From Nephrocerus scutellatus (Eukaryota > Arthropoda > Insecta > Diptera > Pipunculidae): DNA of 64,000 nucleotides. Below the pieces are notes generated by a model. It saw only the letters and a list, made by a program, of their open reading frames with translations, did not search any database and was not told the origin of the DNA. Shown one piece after another: positions 33,838 to 46,799 of the stretch. The position numbers and the translations under genes are program-made. The stretch spans positions 22,660,254-22,724,253 of the forward strand of contig OX352765.1 in NCBI GenBank assembly GCA_947095585.1, read 5' to 3'. How positions within the stretch are numbered: the stretch's first letter is position 1; every line of letters begins with the position of its first letter.

Positions 33838-35110
33838 TCATAAGGTAGTGCGAACGATTGAGCACACGATTAATTACAAGCAGTTAACGCTAGCCACCTT
33901 CCTACATGTGGAAGGAGCCTTCAAGATTGTTCGCATTGGGGCTATTAAGAAAACTCTCATGCAGTCAGGAGTGGAATCCTTCCCTTGGCAATGGATCATA
34001 TCCACGCTCGGTAGCAGGATTATACATGCGAACCTTGGCAGCTGCAACATTACCAAACAAGTCGACAGAGGCACTCTCCAATGAGGGGTCATCTCTCCCC
34101 TACTGTGGCTGATGATAATTAACAAAATGCTACTAAAACTTGAAGAGGCTAGGACGGACGAAGGTAGTTTCGCACGCAGATGACCTGGTGATACCCGTAT
34201 CAAGCCAGCACCTTTCCGTGATCAGTTGGAGTTAACCGAGGGAAGACTGTAATGGTACTGTTCGCCACTAAATCTAAAATACCAGCTTTTGACCTCCCAA
34301 AATTCTCATTCTTACCACCAGCGCTAGATGATATGGGCACTGTAATATACTGCAGTACCTGCAAGTTTGATGCCATCTTCTACTGACTACTGCATCCATA
34401 AATTTAGCTTCAACTTCTCAATCAGCGTCGAGTTTTCTACTATGAGAAACTGGAAGGATAGGGCAGTAACGATGCAATTTGACGCAACAATATACACTGA
34501 CGGATCAAAGATGAAGGATGGAGAGGTCTTCTCGGATGATCTGAATCTATCAAGGTCACAAACTACCCGATTCATCTAGTATCTTTTAGGCAGAGATCCT
34601 AGCAATTAAGGAAGCCTGCAGGCACTAAGGCTCAGTAACGCACGAATCGGGAGGGTGTATGAGTAAATGGTCAATCTGCCATAAGGGCGATTTATGCGAC
34701 CACCATAAACTCGAAACTCGTTCAACAGTGCCAAGAAAAATTGGCTTCGATCTGCCAATTCCTGGATATCACCATAGTTTGGGTGCCGGGGCACAGTAAT
34801 GAAGGAGATGGCGGAAGAATTGGTTAAGAAGGGCTTCGTAATGAACACCGGAGAGTTAACTGTCCAATGAGCTCAGTAAAGAAACGAATTCTCTCATTTT
34901 TCAATACTAAGTCACAGCTCATGTCTTTCGAACTGCGCTATATCAAGATTGATGTGGCCCTCCTACAGCAAAAGGAAAACCTAGTTGTTATCTAGAATCC
35001 AGTAGAATATTGCCAGAATTGTGGCTATCAGCACGGGCATGTGGCCAGTGGACAGCCATGCTGCCAAGTTCGGTATACCTCACAAAAACTTCAGCAGAAG
35101 TTGCAAAAAT
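33838..35110 (+). mobile_element. LOA-like retrotransposon relic 2 (RT palm to C-terminus)
   Basis: Plus-strand frames: RTIEHTINYKQLTLATFLHVE, GVISPLLWLMIINKMLLKLE, then an RT thumb segment. A decayed RNase H follows with IYTDGSKMKDGE at 34490-34525 and VWVPGHSNEGDG at 34770-34810. A cysteine/histidine stretch (CQNCGYQHGHVASGQPCC) near 35010-35065 looks like a zinc knuckle. Stops interrupt it throughout. It resembles relic 1 and is followed by the same flanking DNA. Confidence 0.65.
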
Positions 35111-35149
35111 GTAAATGAGAAAACAACTCTCATAAGCTTCCTTTGAACT

Positions 35150-35570
35150 TGTCCGGCCCTAGCAGAGTCATATTATTTTTTTCACAAAAAATAAATGTAA
35201 CATAAACTATTATTATTTCTAGTACATCCTGTACGAGAACTTCAAAAATGGCATTGAGAGTGGTCACACAAATACTTTGACCGTCGGCACTGTGCTATCA
35301 CATAATGCAAGAAGAAAAAAGATCGGGCAGGGCTGTGTCTGGCCGAACAACCGTTGGTTTGACCGGAAATTCTATGTCAGCGAGTAACTTTTAGTGTAAT
35401 AGATAAAACTGAGGTCGAGACATTGACTGGGTTCTAAAAAAAATTTAATACAAAAGACACTGAATTGAATTTCGACAATTTCGTTTAACATTGGCCTGTG
35501 ATAAGATATATAAGATACATAAAGCATGATATCAACATTAATGTTGTCGGTTCTATGGGTACGAAATTGG
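35150..35570. repeat. Segment shared with 22595-24060, including a gene C remnant
   Basis: Matches 22595-22745 and then 23810-24070 (GATCGGGCAGGGCTGTGTC, GGTTTGACCGGAAATTCTAT, CAATTTCGTTTAACATTGGCC), skipping the minisatellite element. It ends with GTTGTCGGTTCTATGGGTA, aligned to pseudogene C's last exon. This is a second, more eroded copy of the LOA plus gene C segment. Confidence 0.65.
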
Positions 35571-36450
35571 GGCCGAATTTATTCTATCCCTCAGTTCGGA
35601 AACGACTTCGACAGACATGTGGGTATTATCTTGACTCGATAAGTCTATTAATGCAAAACAATATGAGTAATTTCCGAGACCGAGCCGGGCCGGGCCGGCC
35701 GAGACTGACATATTGTATTTTAATACTTTTTTATTGGCTTTCATACAAATATTTTCCAAATTACATGCACTATTACATTTTTTGCTTAAATCAATAGATC
35801 TATTCACAAACACATGAAGAACCGCGCTAGCACGTCTGAGCCGTGATCTACACTGAATAGAAAGGAGCTAGAGTGCCGATTTAGTCCAATCTGCGCGGTT
35901 CCTCTTCCCCGTCACCCCGCCCACCAGCACAACACACACTTAGCTCACCATATACGATAAATACCGATACCGGACATACGTCTCTAAGACATTGGTTAAG
36001 GAATTATTAATGCAAAACGATATAACCCTTTCCGTTAGACTTCCGTTTCGATTTTGAAGACGATTGACCTCAAAAACTCACGTATAGAATTTATACACCA
36101 CACCAATTCGACCAATGCCGCTGTCTCATAATCAACTACAAACGTACAACGAAAAGTTTTCGAAATGATTGAAAGACAACCCAGTAAAAAGACTCTTTAG
36201 TGATCTCTCCATGCAGATTTGTGGGTTAAGCGTCCGACACCTGTTACTACGTTTCGAGCGCAAAAAATATGAAAAAAAAACCTTTATTTGCAGATAATGA
36301 TTTTTTATTATTCATCAATGTAATAAGGAATAAGGAATGCCTTGTGAGCATTATTGTAAACTTTTATTAAATTACAATTAACAAAATAGGTTCCAAAAAT
36401 TTAATTAAAAACCATGGGTTCTGCTTCTGAACTCGTATAACCGTTTTTTT
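35571..36450. other. Intergenic DNA downstream of gene E
   Basis: Includes a GC-rich GCCGGGCCGGGCCGGCC stretch at 35685-35702 in otherwise ordinary sequence. No gene or recognised element. Confidence 0.35.
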
Positions 36451-36451
36451 T

Positions 36452-39400
36452 TTAAGAACGTGTTATTTTCCAATATTCGTTTCGAAAACCTAAAAATATA
36501 CGAAAAAATAAGATGTTTAGGTAAATAACAAAGAAATTCAGGGTTAATGGTATTATGATGTAATCGTTGTACTCATGCAACAAAGCTCACGCATACTCGC
36601 AACAGATAAAGTTTATGCGTTTAACAAACATTCAAACACGAGTAATGCTTAGTGAGTGTTGGAATAATGTGCCATAGTTCCAGAGAAGTGGCTAAATACA
36701 CAACAAAACCAGTTGAAAATGAACAAAAAAGGCACTACCTTGGGTTGTACCCTCCGTTACAGTTGTGGACTGACCCTGAGTAGAGCCCTCCGTAATAGCT
36801 GTGGGTTGACCTTGGGTTGTGCCCTCCGTTACAGTTATGGACTGCCCTTGAGTAGAGCCCTCCGTAATAGCTGTGGGTTGACCTTGGGTTGTACCATCCG
36901 TAATAGTTGTGTATTGACCCTTGGTTGTGCCCTCTGTTATAGCTGTGGATTGACCTTGGGTTGTGCCCTCCGTTACCGTTGTGGATTGAACTTGGGTTGT
37001 GCCCTCCGTTACCGTTGTGAATTCAGTTTGGGCTCCGCCCTCCGTTTCCATTTTGAATTCAGCTTGAGTTGCGCCATCCGTTGCTGTTGTGGATTCAGCT
37101 TGAGTTATGCCCTTCGTTAACGACGTGGACTCAACTTGAGTTGTGCCATCCGTTGCCGTTCTGGATTGATCTGAGTATATGTCTTTGGTTATCGTTCTGA
37201 ATTCAGTTTGGGTTGCGCTATCCTTCATCAAAGGATTGTGAATTCCGTAATCGTTACCTATATATTTTATTTGATGGTCGTGACAACCTTTGCCACCAAA
37301 GCCTTGATTCCTACCGTAGCCATTACGACTGCTGTATTGGCCGTGTCCTACATGTTGCCTACGTCCATATCCATATCTACGCTTGTAACCACTACTATCG
37401 TAGTTAGACTGCGGCCTATAAACTACAAAAATAATAACATTTATAATTTAATTGAACACAAAAGAAATAGAATAGAAGCTATAATTTCAAATACAAGTAC
37501 ATGTATTATTAAATGAGTTAAAAAAAAAACTATTTGACCCGTGAATCCGATCTGATATTCACATCCCTTAAACCCCATTTAATGAAGAAGGAATTTATGA
37601 GCCCAGGTAATTAATGAACATGAATCTTCAAGCACTGGGCAGCACCGTTCACATACATTAGCTACCCCAATAATATGTAGTTCCCGTTACAATATTCACA
37701 GCCTTTTTTAGGAGGGATTGGCAATCGTATATTTTTCGGGTTTATATCATTCCGAGACCTTTCTTTTGGCACCTCAATCAAAACTGTACAACTCGTGTAG
37801 TTCTCTCGGATATTCAAAAGTCGTTCAGAATTATAAAATAAACCCTTTAAAAAAATAACTTAAATTTTTAAAATTAAATTTTTCTTGTTCTGAGTAATTC
37901 ATCGTACGATAGTACAAGTACTTACAATTTCTTCTCAATGGTGATCCGGTTCTAGTATCGCCATTCTGATCGATGTCCTCAGTTTGGGTTGCGCTATCCT
38001 TCAGCAATGGGACGTTGTAAGTTCCGTGATCATCGCCCCTATGTTCCCTTTGGTGGCAGTGACAACCATTGCAACCAAAGCTACCATAGCTAATATGCCT
38101 ACCATAGCCTTCATCCCTTCCATAGCCTACATGCCTACCGTAGCTTTCATGCCTACCGTAGCCTTTGCGGTGCCTGTGTCCATGTCCATATCTACCCTTG
38201 TAACCAGTATTATCGTATTCAGTCTGCGGCCTATAAGCTGAAAATAAATAACGTTTATAATGTAATTGAGATATAAGGTATAAGCTAGAAGTTCGAAGTT
38301 TATTTCTCCACCATTCGAGAGTATTGCAAACTTTTACTACAAACACATTTCGATTCACCTTGTTGTGGATTCGATTTTCTCTGTGTAACGTAACGATAAC
38401 GGTAACAGTTTTAAGTGCAGATATTTTGCGAACCTACTGCAAAACAATTTACTTACTTCGACACAATTGACTAACGAAGCTAGATGAGAAAATGCATATA
38501 GATAGCTACGAAAATCTGGTAAGATTTTCACCCCAGATAAGGTCAGATGGGCAGTAGGCTCCTTTAAACCATTCAAAGCCCCTGGTGGGGATGGCATCTT
38601 TCTACAAACATCTTCTACAAAAGGTGATTGATGCAATCCTGCCAAGCTTGATTTTATTATTTAGAGCAAGCTACAATTGGGGATACATCCGTACTATCTG
38701 GAGACAGGTAAATGTGATATTTATCCCCAAACCAGGCAATAGGCCTAGCGAGCTACCCAAATCTTACAGACCAATCAGTCTAACATCTTTTGTCCTTAAA
38801 ATCATGGAGAGACTCATTGATGTTTATATAAGAGGTCGGCTAGAGGCGTCTGCCCCTCTGCATTCAAGTCAGTTTGCTTACAGAAAAGGCAAAAGCACAG
38901 AAGGTGCACTCCACTATCTTGTTAAGAAGACAGAAGGAATTTTTCGATCCAAGGAGGTTGCTTTGTGTGCATTCCTACACATTGAAGGCGCCTTCGATAA
39001 CACTGGCTATGACTCAATAGAGAGAGCTATTAGTAACAAGGGTATCGAAGTCTCGACCAATCTATGGATTAGGGCTATGCTCGAGAGTCGAGATATCACT
39101 TCATCCTCAGGAGGAGTGTCAGTGTCTGTGACCGCAGTCAAGGGTTGTCCTCAAGGAGGAGTCCTCTCTCCCCTTCTGTGGTCACTGGTCATAGACGATC
39201 TTTTGGCTGATCTACACAGATTATGCTACATCGCCATTAGCTATGCTGATGACTTGGCGATTATAATTAGGGGTAAATATTGCACGACCATTTCTGCTGT
39301 CATGCAACGTGCTCTTTTACAAGTTTTGGACTGGTGCAGCAGGGAAGGGTTATCCATCAATCCTTGCAAAACGGTTCTAGTGCCTTTCACAAAAAGAAGA

Positions 39401-42400
39401 TTGGTTGACTTAGGACCAATCATCCTACAAGGCACATCCCTAACGTATTCCAGTGAGGTAAGATACCTCGGTGTCATCCTTGATAAAAGACTTAAGTGGA
39501 ATTCTCATATCAAGTCTGCTATTAAACGCGCTACAAGGGCCTTATGGGCCTGCAGAAGACTTTACGGCAGAGCCTGGGGCCTCAATCCTAAGATGATACA
39601 CTGGATGTATACAATGATGGCGAGACCCATAATCTCGTACGCGGCCATAGTTTGGTGGCCCAAGGTTCAAGCTTCAAAGAATTGCCTGTCTAGGTATTAC
39701 AGGCGCTATGCGTACCTGCCCTACGACAGAATTAGAAGCTATCGTAGGGCTTTCACCCCTACAAATCTTCATTAGGAAGACGGCCGCTAGATGCGCTATA
39801 AAGCTGCAACTAGAATATAAGTTTAAACCAGGCGACCTTGAGGGACAACTGAAAATTCTCAACTCAATTCCCGAAAGAGACATGTTCTTCACAATACCTG
39901 ACGTTATGGTCAGGGAGTACTGTTTCGGCAGGTTATTCGAGGTAGAAATCTTAGACCGTGCAAGCTGGTCTAATGGTGTTCCGACACTAGACGATAATGG
40001 TCTGGTTTGGTTCACTGATGGATCAAAGATGGAATCTGGAGTTGGTGGTGGTGTCTTTGGACCTAATACAAAGGTCTCGATACCAATGGGAGTAAGCCCC
40101 ACGGTCTTCCTGGCCGAACTCCATGCCATAGAGATCTACGCTAGGATAAACCTCAGTAAAGGCGTTAAGGGCGCGAGAATTTATATCTGTTCAGATAGCT
40201 AGGCAGCAATTAAAGCTCTGTCGTCCAAGTCAATGGACTCCTTAACAGTTAAAAGTTGCTACGATGCATTGCAATCTCTGGCCAGACACAACAGCGTTAA
40301 GCTCGGTTGGGTATCAGGCCGGTTCTGAAACTGCGTTCATAGGACTTGAACCCTTTTGCGGCGTCAATTGGAGTGCCGCCACAGGGCTGATTAACAGTTG
40401 GGAGGGCTGGCTTCGCCTGGTTCATTGGGAAAATACCCCGGGGCTAAGGCAATCTAAACAACTGATCAGACCCTTCTCATATAAAGAAATCCTATATATA
40501 GATAAAGGCAGCATTAGGAAACTAGTGAGTTTTCTTACTGGCCATTGTAAAGCGAATTAAGGTATCATTTGGCAATGGAATTCCAGAGAAAGCTGAAATG
40601 GTTAAGATTTTAAATGGTACGGACTGGAACAAATTGCACAAATATCGTCAAAAAGCTTTAAAATACAGAAGAGCAATAGTCGAAAAATCTTTGTGATCAT
40701 TTTTTTTATAATGCACACCCGCTCAAGGGATTTGCACCCTTATAGTGCTTAGCACAGCGTGGTCGTTACGAAATTAGGGAGAGGAAAAAAATGAGATGTC
40801 TATGCACATATGTCTTGAATGACTGCAGATCATACAAATGCGGGGTACCTGTACAGACAATACAGTTGTATTCTTGTTTAGGACGAATATATGCCTTGTA
40901 AATATAAGCCAGATCTGAAGGAGGGAAGTACATCTTGCACCGTTTTAGAAATCCTAAACACTTCGCAGCATTCTTAGCGATGGCGAATATGTGGTCATTC
41001 CAACGAAGCTGCTGTTGACGCACAGTTTCGTTGATGCTGGATCCATTCATAGATAAATGTTGGGGGCTTAGATTACGCTTAGAGGACAACAGAGAGTATT
41101 GGGTTTTGGAAGCGTTAAGTTCAACTCTATTGTGAAGTCTCCACCTTGTTATGTTGTCAAGGTTAGAATTTAACGTACGGAAAATACGTTGTTGTTTAAG
41201 TTCCACTTATAATGAATACGGGCGTGGAGACAGTGCGAACTCGTATAAAAACGAAGAAACGGGTGTCGTCAGCGAAAGAATGAATTGGATTAGAACTAGC
41301 GGATAGGAGATCATTAATGAAAAACAGAAAAAGAGTCGAAGAAAAAACAGAGCCTTGGGGAACACCGGATTTGAAACCGTCCAATACTACCTGGATGGCA
41401 CGGTCACAAAGGCAGTTACTAGTCCAATCAAGGATAGTCTTATATATTCCATAGGCAGTCGTTTTCGACAGAAGAGCTTAATGCATGACTCTGTCAAATG
41501 CCTTGGAAATATCGAGTGCAATAAACTTTGCTTTCACCAAATTTGTGAATAGAATGGTTCCACTTTTTAGTGCGATATGCCATCAGATCACCTCTGGAAC
41601 GTTGCCATCGAAAAGGGTACTGCTGCGGTCGCTAAGAATTTCACGTGACTCAAGGTATTGCATAAGCTTACGATTGATTAGGGTTTCCATGACCTTATAA
41701 TAGAGGCTGGTTTTTATTCCTTGGGAATTCCAAAAGAATAAAAGAAATTGAAAAGCCTGCACAGTGGCAAAGCCAACGTTGAAGAACATCTCTTCAAAAC
41801 TAAAGCGGGAATACCATCAGGCCCAGCAGATTTATGAATGTTGAGATCATTTATTATTCTAGCTACTTGACGAGTACGAAAGTAGATCAGTCCCATAGAG
41901 GATTCGACTCTTGAAAGCACAAACGGCGACAACGCGCTATCTGGTAGCGTGTACCTAGCTGCAAAATGGGAAGCAATCAGATTGGCCTTGTCTATTGAGC
42001 TGGCAGTTGAATGAACGTTGGAATTGAAGACGAGGCAGTAATTCTAATTCGTTTCACGAATGACTGTTACTTCTTTTTAGACATTGAAGTATTTTTTGTC
42101 TCAGTAGTCGAATTTGACTCGTCTAAGGTGGGTATTGCCATCATTCATGACTCGTCTAAATTTAGTTCGGGTTTCCACAGTGGGTTTTTTTAGTAACCGA
42201 AATCATACCTCCCGGTTTCTGGTAGCCTCTTTGCAGCTTAAATCATACCAAAAATTTTCGTTCGATTTGATACATTTTGTCCTGGAAGGACAAACTATCG
42301 CATACCCACTTGGATTATGGTAGTGATGGTATCAGAAATAGCATCCACACCACTATTGGCATTAAGTGGCCAGTTGATACTCCTAATGAAATTGTTGAGG

Positions 42401-44945
42401 GTATAATCGCAATCGGCTTTGTCGTGTAACCATACTTTTCTGGTCTGGTCTTCTCTTCAAAGTTAAGGCTCTCAGTAATCTAGTATTAATTTCGGGGTTT
42501 ATCATTTGACTTCGTTTTCAGAAAAAAATGATGTTAAGAAGTTTAAAAGTATCTGAGAAAGCTAAAACCAATACGAATACACTTCGTACTAATTACAAAC
42601 TCACCGATATATTGACTATGGGGCTACAGACCAAACCAGACGTGTGCTTCTTTGTGAACCCGAAAATTGCATTTAAATTTAAGCCACAAATGGTGCTACT
42701 GAGTCCAAGAAAAAATCACTAAAAAACCTGAAGAAACAAGTCACTTATACGCCTGAAGTGAAAAGGGTAGCTGCTCCATTTCGCAAGAATCCACATGGCG
42801 TATATGAAACTGAGTAGCGAACAGTTGTGTTTGCTGATATAAAGAAGTTTGTTCTAGGCTGACCGGTTGAATATGTTTACTATTTTAATGTCAGAAGGAT
42901 GGAAGAAGTTACTGTCTGCCTAACAGTATGCGGAAATATTTCAAATTAGAATATTTCAGTTATGTTTTCTGAAAATCCACTTTCCAATACGCAAAGCATG
43001 CTTCATCAAAACCCTGATTGATAGTACGAATATAGTGTTGTTGCCATGGCTAACTAACAAACCTAACTTTCAACATACTTGCTTGAAACCCCGTTATCAC
43101 CGCGTCACACCGAACTTATTTACCAACAAAAAAATGTCTTTACCAAAATAAAAATCTGTTAATATTTTCATAATTCTATCTGATTGAAATTCAAAAGATG
43201 AAATAGAATGAATAAAATGTAAGAGTGATACGAGTACTTACAATTTCTTCTCCTTGATATTCTGGTTCTAATATCACCCTGGCTGCTGTGATCAGTTTGA
43301 GGTGCGCTATCCTGCACCGATGGGACGTAGTGAGTTTTGTGGTCCTTGCCTTTATGTTTATTATGATGGCTATCGTAATAACCGTTGCCGCCGTAGCCTA
43401 CATTGCTACCGTACCCATTGCGACTGCTGTGATGGTCGTGGTGCTTATATTCGTATCCATATCCACGCTTGTAGCTATTGGGACTATTGTATTCAGGCTG
43501 CTGCCTATAAACTGAAAAAACAAAAACAAAAACATTTAAACAATGAAAACAATTATATATATTAAAAAATATGATTAGGTAAGGTTTCATTTGCTACTTC
43601 GGCCCACTTAGACCGGTGATCATATTTTCTTATATCACAGGATCTTAAATCTTTACCCTATTTTAATAACTCATTTGGAGCTTTTTATGACTAGCACTTC
43701 ACTGTTTTCGAAGTCTGAGAGGTTGGCCATTCCGTAATATATATTTACCCATGCCTAGTACGCCTCCACAGTTGGCGCAATGGCTTTAGTTCAAGTGCAC
43801 TGTACTATTGAGCCGGAGATTCGAATTTCGAATCCCAAAGAAAACTTCACGAAGCTTTTGAACAGTCCCACCACATATCTCAAATGTTTGCAAAACGTGC
43901 GAGTGTAATAAATATCAATGAAAGCTTCTCGAGTTTCATTTCGGATATGGTTTTAAGGTCCCTTCCATTTGTGTGCAAAAATATTGCTCGCGTAACACAG
44001 ATAGTTGCGGGAAGCTAGGCACTGAACCACAACAGTCTCTGCTAAAATATTATTAATAGATCTTCCCATTTCTATTATTAGCTGGAGAGTTCCCTCGCGA
44101 GTTCGTGTTGAACTTCCTGCAGTTCCGCACGATGTCGGAGTGACCAGGAAGCCATACTAAATGGATGTTAAAGTCGTAGTGAGTGAGTACTCATCTGGTT
44201 GAGAGAAGAATGGCAACCCAATGTCATACATGACTTTAGTTAAACTAATTAAAGCGCCCTGCACGATTGCCGCATGACTGTCCACATAAATTATAATGTC
44301 TATGGTATGGTGCGAACAGATATTTCACTATGATTAAACCAAGTCAGACAAGTCACCTCAGCTTGTTACATGATGCAGTAGTATGTACGACGAAAGGAAG
44401 TTTCAACGTTCAGTGTTCACAGAAGACTCCAGCCCATACTTTTCCGTCTAGCTTGGAGCCGTAGGTGAAAAACTTCACAGCTTCGATTTCCGGCATAAAA
44501 GCACTTCTTCAGAATTTTCTGGAAGGATATGCAGTCGAAAAATCTTTCTTAAATCATAAAAAATTTCCTAATAGTAATAACCTTAAATTTCTACAAGTGT
44601 ATTGTTAATATTAATTTTAACAAAATATGTTCATATTATGACTTCTTAACTTTAAGCGATATATGATACGGTGACACGACTACGTACTTACAATCTCTCA
44701 ATGGTGTTCCGCTTTCGATATCGACCTCCTCGCTCGACATTTCATTTTCGTATTCATTTGAGGAGTCTGCGATTGCGTCACAAATGCACACGATTAACTG
44801 TAAGTAAGTTATCGGTTATTTAACTTTTAATTGTATTTAGTATTAAAGATTTTGTAAAACGATTTGTCATGAGAAATAAGTCCTATAACATACACCTAAC
44901 AACGCTTACCAAGACTAAAAGGACTAATGGTGAAAACCACTTCAT
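36452..44945 (-). CDS. Gene E: secreted modular repeat protein (6 predicted exons, about 481 aa)
   Basis: Function unknown. Predicted exons: 44945-44910 (MKWFSPLVLLVL), 44797-44692 (LIVCICDAIADSS to GTPLRD), 43511-43242, 38237-37926, 37422-36739 and 36489-36452 (FRNEYWKITRS, stop). Intron 1 is phase 0; all later introns phase 1. Exons 3-5 are related modules: each begins YR-Q/P-Q, passes a KR/KGR/KRR basic site and Gly/Tyr/His/Arg repeats, and contains DSAxQT(E/D). Exons 2-4 end with a similar PLRD / SRRRN / PLRRN followed by GTAAGTAC, so they look like duplicated exons. Exon 5 ends in a 12-residue TTVTEGTTQGQS-type repeat. Intron 2 holds a SINE and an RNase H relic; intron 3 is 5 kb and holds an LOA and a Jockey element. 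Exons 1-2 and exons 4-6 could belong to separate broken genes, but no other first exon was found between them. Confidence 0.6.
38470..40560 (+). mobile_element. LOA-like retrotransposon relic 4 (RT and RNase H), in gene E intron 3
   Basis: The 396-codon frame at 38585-39775 is a nearly complete reverse transcriptase: VNVIFIPKPGNRPSELPKSY, RPISLTSFVLKIMERLIDVY, FLHIEGAFDNTGYDS, GCPQGGVLSPLLWSLVID, ISYADDLAII (catalytic Asp pair near 39245) and VRYLGVILDKRLKWN. A frame change near 39710 leads to RNase H at 39990-40200 (LVWFTDGSKMESG, ELHAIEI), which stops at a TAG right after SDS. The frame then continues to a cut-off LTGHC at 40555. It is opposite in orientation to the host gene. The endonuclease is missing. 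Confidence 0.85.
40730..42100 (-). mobile_element. Jockey/CR1-type retrotransposon relic 3, in gene E intron 3
   Basis: Minus-strand frames in order: STASSIDKANLIASHFAARY near 42000, IHKSAGPDGIPALVLKRCSS near 41800, MDGFKSGVPQGSVFSSTLF and INDLLS, SFADDTRFF near 41280, then RWRLHNRVELNASKTQYSLL, LRWNDHIFAIAKNAAKCLGF and AYIRPKQEYN near 40870. The F-A-D-D core is kept, but the frames are split into at least four pieces. It lies tail to tail with the LOA relic. Confidence 0.8.
42440..43160. other. Unassigned intronic DNA
   Basis: Between the Jockey relic and exon 3 of gene E. A 64-codon plus-strand frame at 42528-42719 is not recognised and has no support. Confidence 0.3.
43772..44050 (+). mobile_element. 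tRNA-derived SINE, diverged, in gene E intron 2
   Basis: Plus-strand orientation, opposite to the other copies. The head GGCGCAATGGCTTTAGTTCA, a B-box-like ATTTCGAATCCC, the body AGGTCCCTTCCATTTGTGTGC and the tail AAAATATTATTAATAGA appear in order. It is more diverged than the copies at 47 kb and 54 kb. Confidence 0.6.
44060..44520 (-). mobile_element. Non-LTR retrotransposon RNase H relic, in gene E intron 2
   Basis: Minus-strand frames contain DGKVWAGVF-like sequence near 44440, IIYVDSHAAI near 44290 and IWLPGHSDIVRN near 44120. These are the first, third and last motif regions of retrotransposon RNase H. Many stops; the other domains are absent. Confidence 0.5.
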
Positions 44946-45079
44946 GATGAATGTGGCTCAGAGATTATGATTGACTCTACCTTAGTATGAAAGTGGTGGG
45001 AATATTTTAATTGGTATTAACGGGGAACAAGAAAGAATGGCTGGTTTATTTATACGAAATATTTTGATGTTACCGTCAG

Positions 45080-45086
45080 ATTTATA
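45080..45086 (-). promoter_or_regulatory. TATA box of gene E
   Basis: Minus strand TTAATATAAATCTGACGG. An AACCAGCCATTC motif lies about 35-45 nt downstream and ACGTGCTGGAACTCATCTTG about 20 nt upstream, matching the more strongly conserved blocks of B, C and F. It lies about 135 nt from the start codon. Confidence 0.55.
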
Positions 45087-45099
45087 TTAATTTTCAAGA

Positions 45100-46790
45100 T
45101 GAGTTCCAGCACGTAACTCTTCTTAAGATTATCGATGCAATTAAAAATATTATTTTGCTGTGTGTGTTTAATGTTTGCACGCATTAATGTCTTCAGAATG
45201 CAGTTCGTTTGACTTAGCTTTTGCTAATTTGCTTTACTTTTGATTAAAGCTGAACGGATGCTTAGTTGTTTAGGAGCAAACGACCTTGGGTATCGCACCA
45301 TAAGAATCACTAAAAAACAATATATCTTAATTATATCTTATCAATGTGAAATGTTTTGATAAACATCCAACCACAAAAATCTCCGTCAGGAAACAAGTAC
45401 AGGAGCCATAAATAAAAATGTCATTTTTATCTACAAAAAATGATTTTTTCTCTCCCTAATTTTCAAGCAAAAACAACTTTTATTAATTTTTATCGTTTAA
45501 GTAAATTGACTTTGCTTTGCTGAAATTACATACTTGCATTATAAAATTATAAACCTTGCATAATAGACAGACAGCACACAGTTTTTTTCCACTACAACTG
45601 AAGCTGACTAAATTAAGCTATGGATATTCAACAGCTAATAGAAACCCCAATAATAATTCCAAATATTACCGAACACTTTCTTAACCTTCTAACAAGCAAG
45701 TCCGACTGCAGACGGTCTCCACTAGAACTCAATTAAAAAGTGGGTAAACACTTTTATATCTTATTTTAACGTATAAGTGCAGTCTATGGAATATTTTAAA
45801 TATTTATGTAAATTTTTACAATCGGTCGCATAGTTTTGGTACGTACGATTTCCAACAAAAAAAAATTTTATGTAATCCATGTGTTTTGTCTGTTAAGAAA
45901 AAAAAATTGTTTGTGCCAAGAGCGTTGCTAATGAACCCAGGCCAATCTTATGAAAGTAAGTACGTCCCCGGAGTTCAAGTTTTTATGTTCTACTTGATTT
46001 AGGATTTTCATCGTCTCAGCCGCCGCACGATAGCCACCCACTAACAACTGATATGTTTCGTAGAACCTTTCTCTTCCAGACAGAGCCTACACACTTTCAT
46101 CGGTAATAGGTTCAGTTTAAACGTTGACATCTCAGAAGGCAGTATTGAGACTTAAGAAAGCCCACGTACATTCTTAGACTTCGTTTTGAAAATATCTTAG
46201 ATTGTCCAAGCCCTCAACTACTCTCGCAGTGAGACTAACAAGGTAGTCCTTGCGGAGCTAATGGTTGCTATGGCAGCATCCCAATTGCCTCAACAGAAGT
46301 ACGCCGGACCTGGAAAGGCGGTAGCTGAACCAGGCCTAGTTATTTCATCCGTGCTAGCCGGGCACATAGTTAATATTGCTGTAAGACACTTTGTGCAAAG
46401 ACACCAGCTTTCAATCCAGATTAAATCTGTCCATTCTTTAGAGTACCAAACCAGACTTCGCGAGTACCTAGTTGGTACCTCTTTTGGACACTCTTCGTTA
46501 TGTAACATTTTAATCAGTTTTTATCAGTTACCTGGTGAAGCAACATCATCGGAATCAACGAATCAATTTGGGCACCTCTTATCGACGATCGTAGGTAAAA
46601 CAAAAACTAACCACAAGAGCATCGCATGAACGGCTGCTTTCTGGTTGTTCGTTATAAAACAAAGCCTCGGAAAAGTCCCTGATCCATATTAAGATTTTAA
46701 AATATTATGTGGCCAAAAAAAAGCTTGCAACTTTGCTTGTAGTGCAGCTTGATCTCAGACCGCCTTTCTTTTTTTAATATTACTTTCAAT
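45100..46790. other. Intergenic DNA upstream of gene E
   Basis: AT-rich to 45900, then of mixed composition. The 122-codon plus-strand frame at 46261-46629 was considered and not accepted: it has no recognised domain, and its minus-strand complement is also partly open. No repeats were matched within the window. Confidence 0.35.
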
Positions 46791-46799
46791 GATGGCCAA

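Noticed and set aside
36713..37120. 135-codon plus-strand Cys/Gly/Leu frame
   Set aside because: Complement of the 12-residue repeat in gene E exon 5.
37230..38200. Repeated DSATQTE motif as a dynein light chain (LC8) binding site
   Set aside because: The TQT core fits LC8 binding, but the protein has a signal peptide and would not meet cytosolic LC8; the motif is more likely just part of the duplicated module.
46261..46629. 122-codon plus-strand ORF
   Set aside because: No recognised domain, no repeat partner or splice context, and partly open on the other strand as well.
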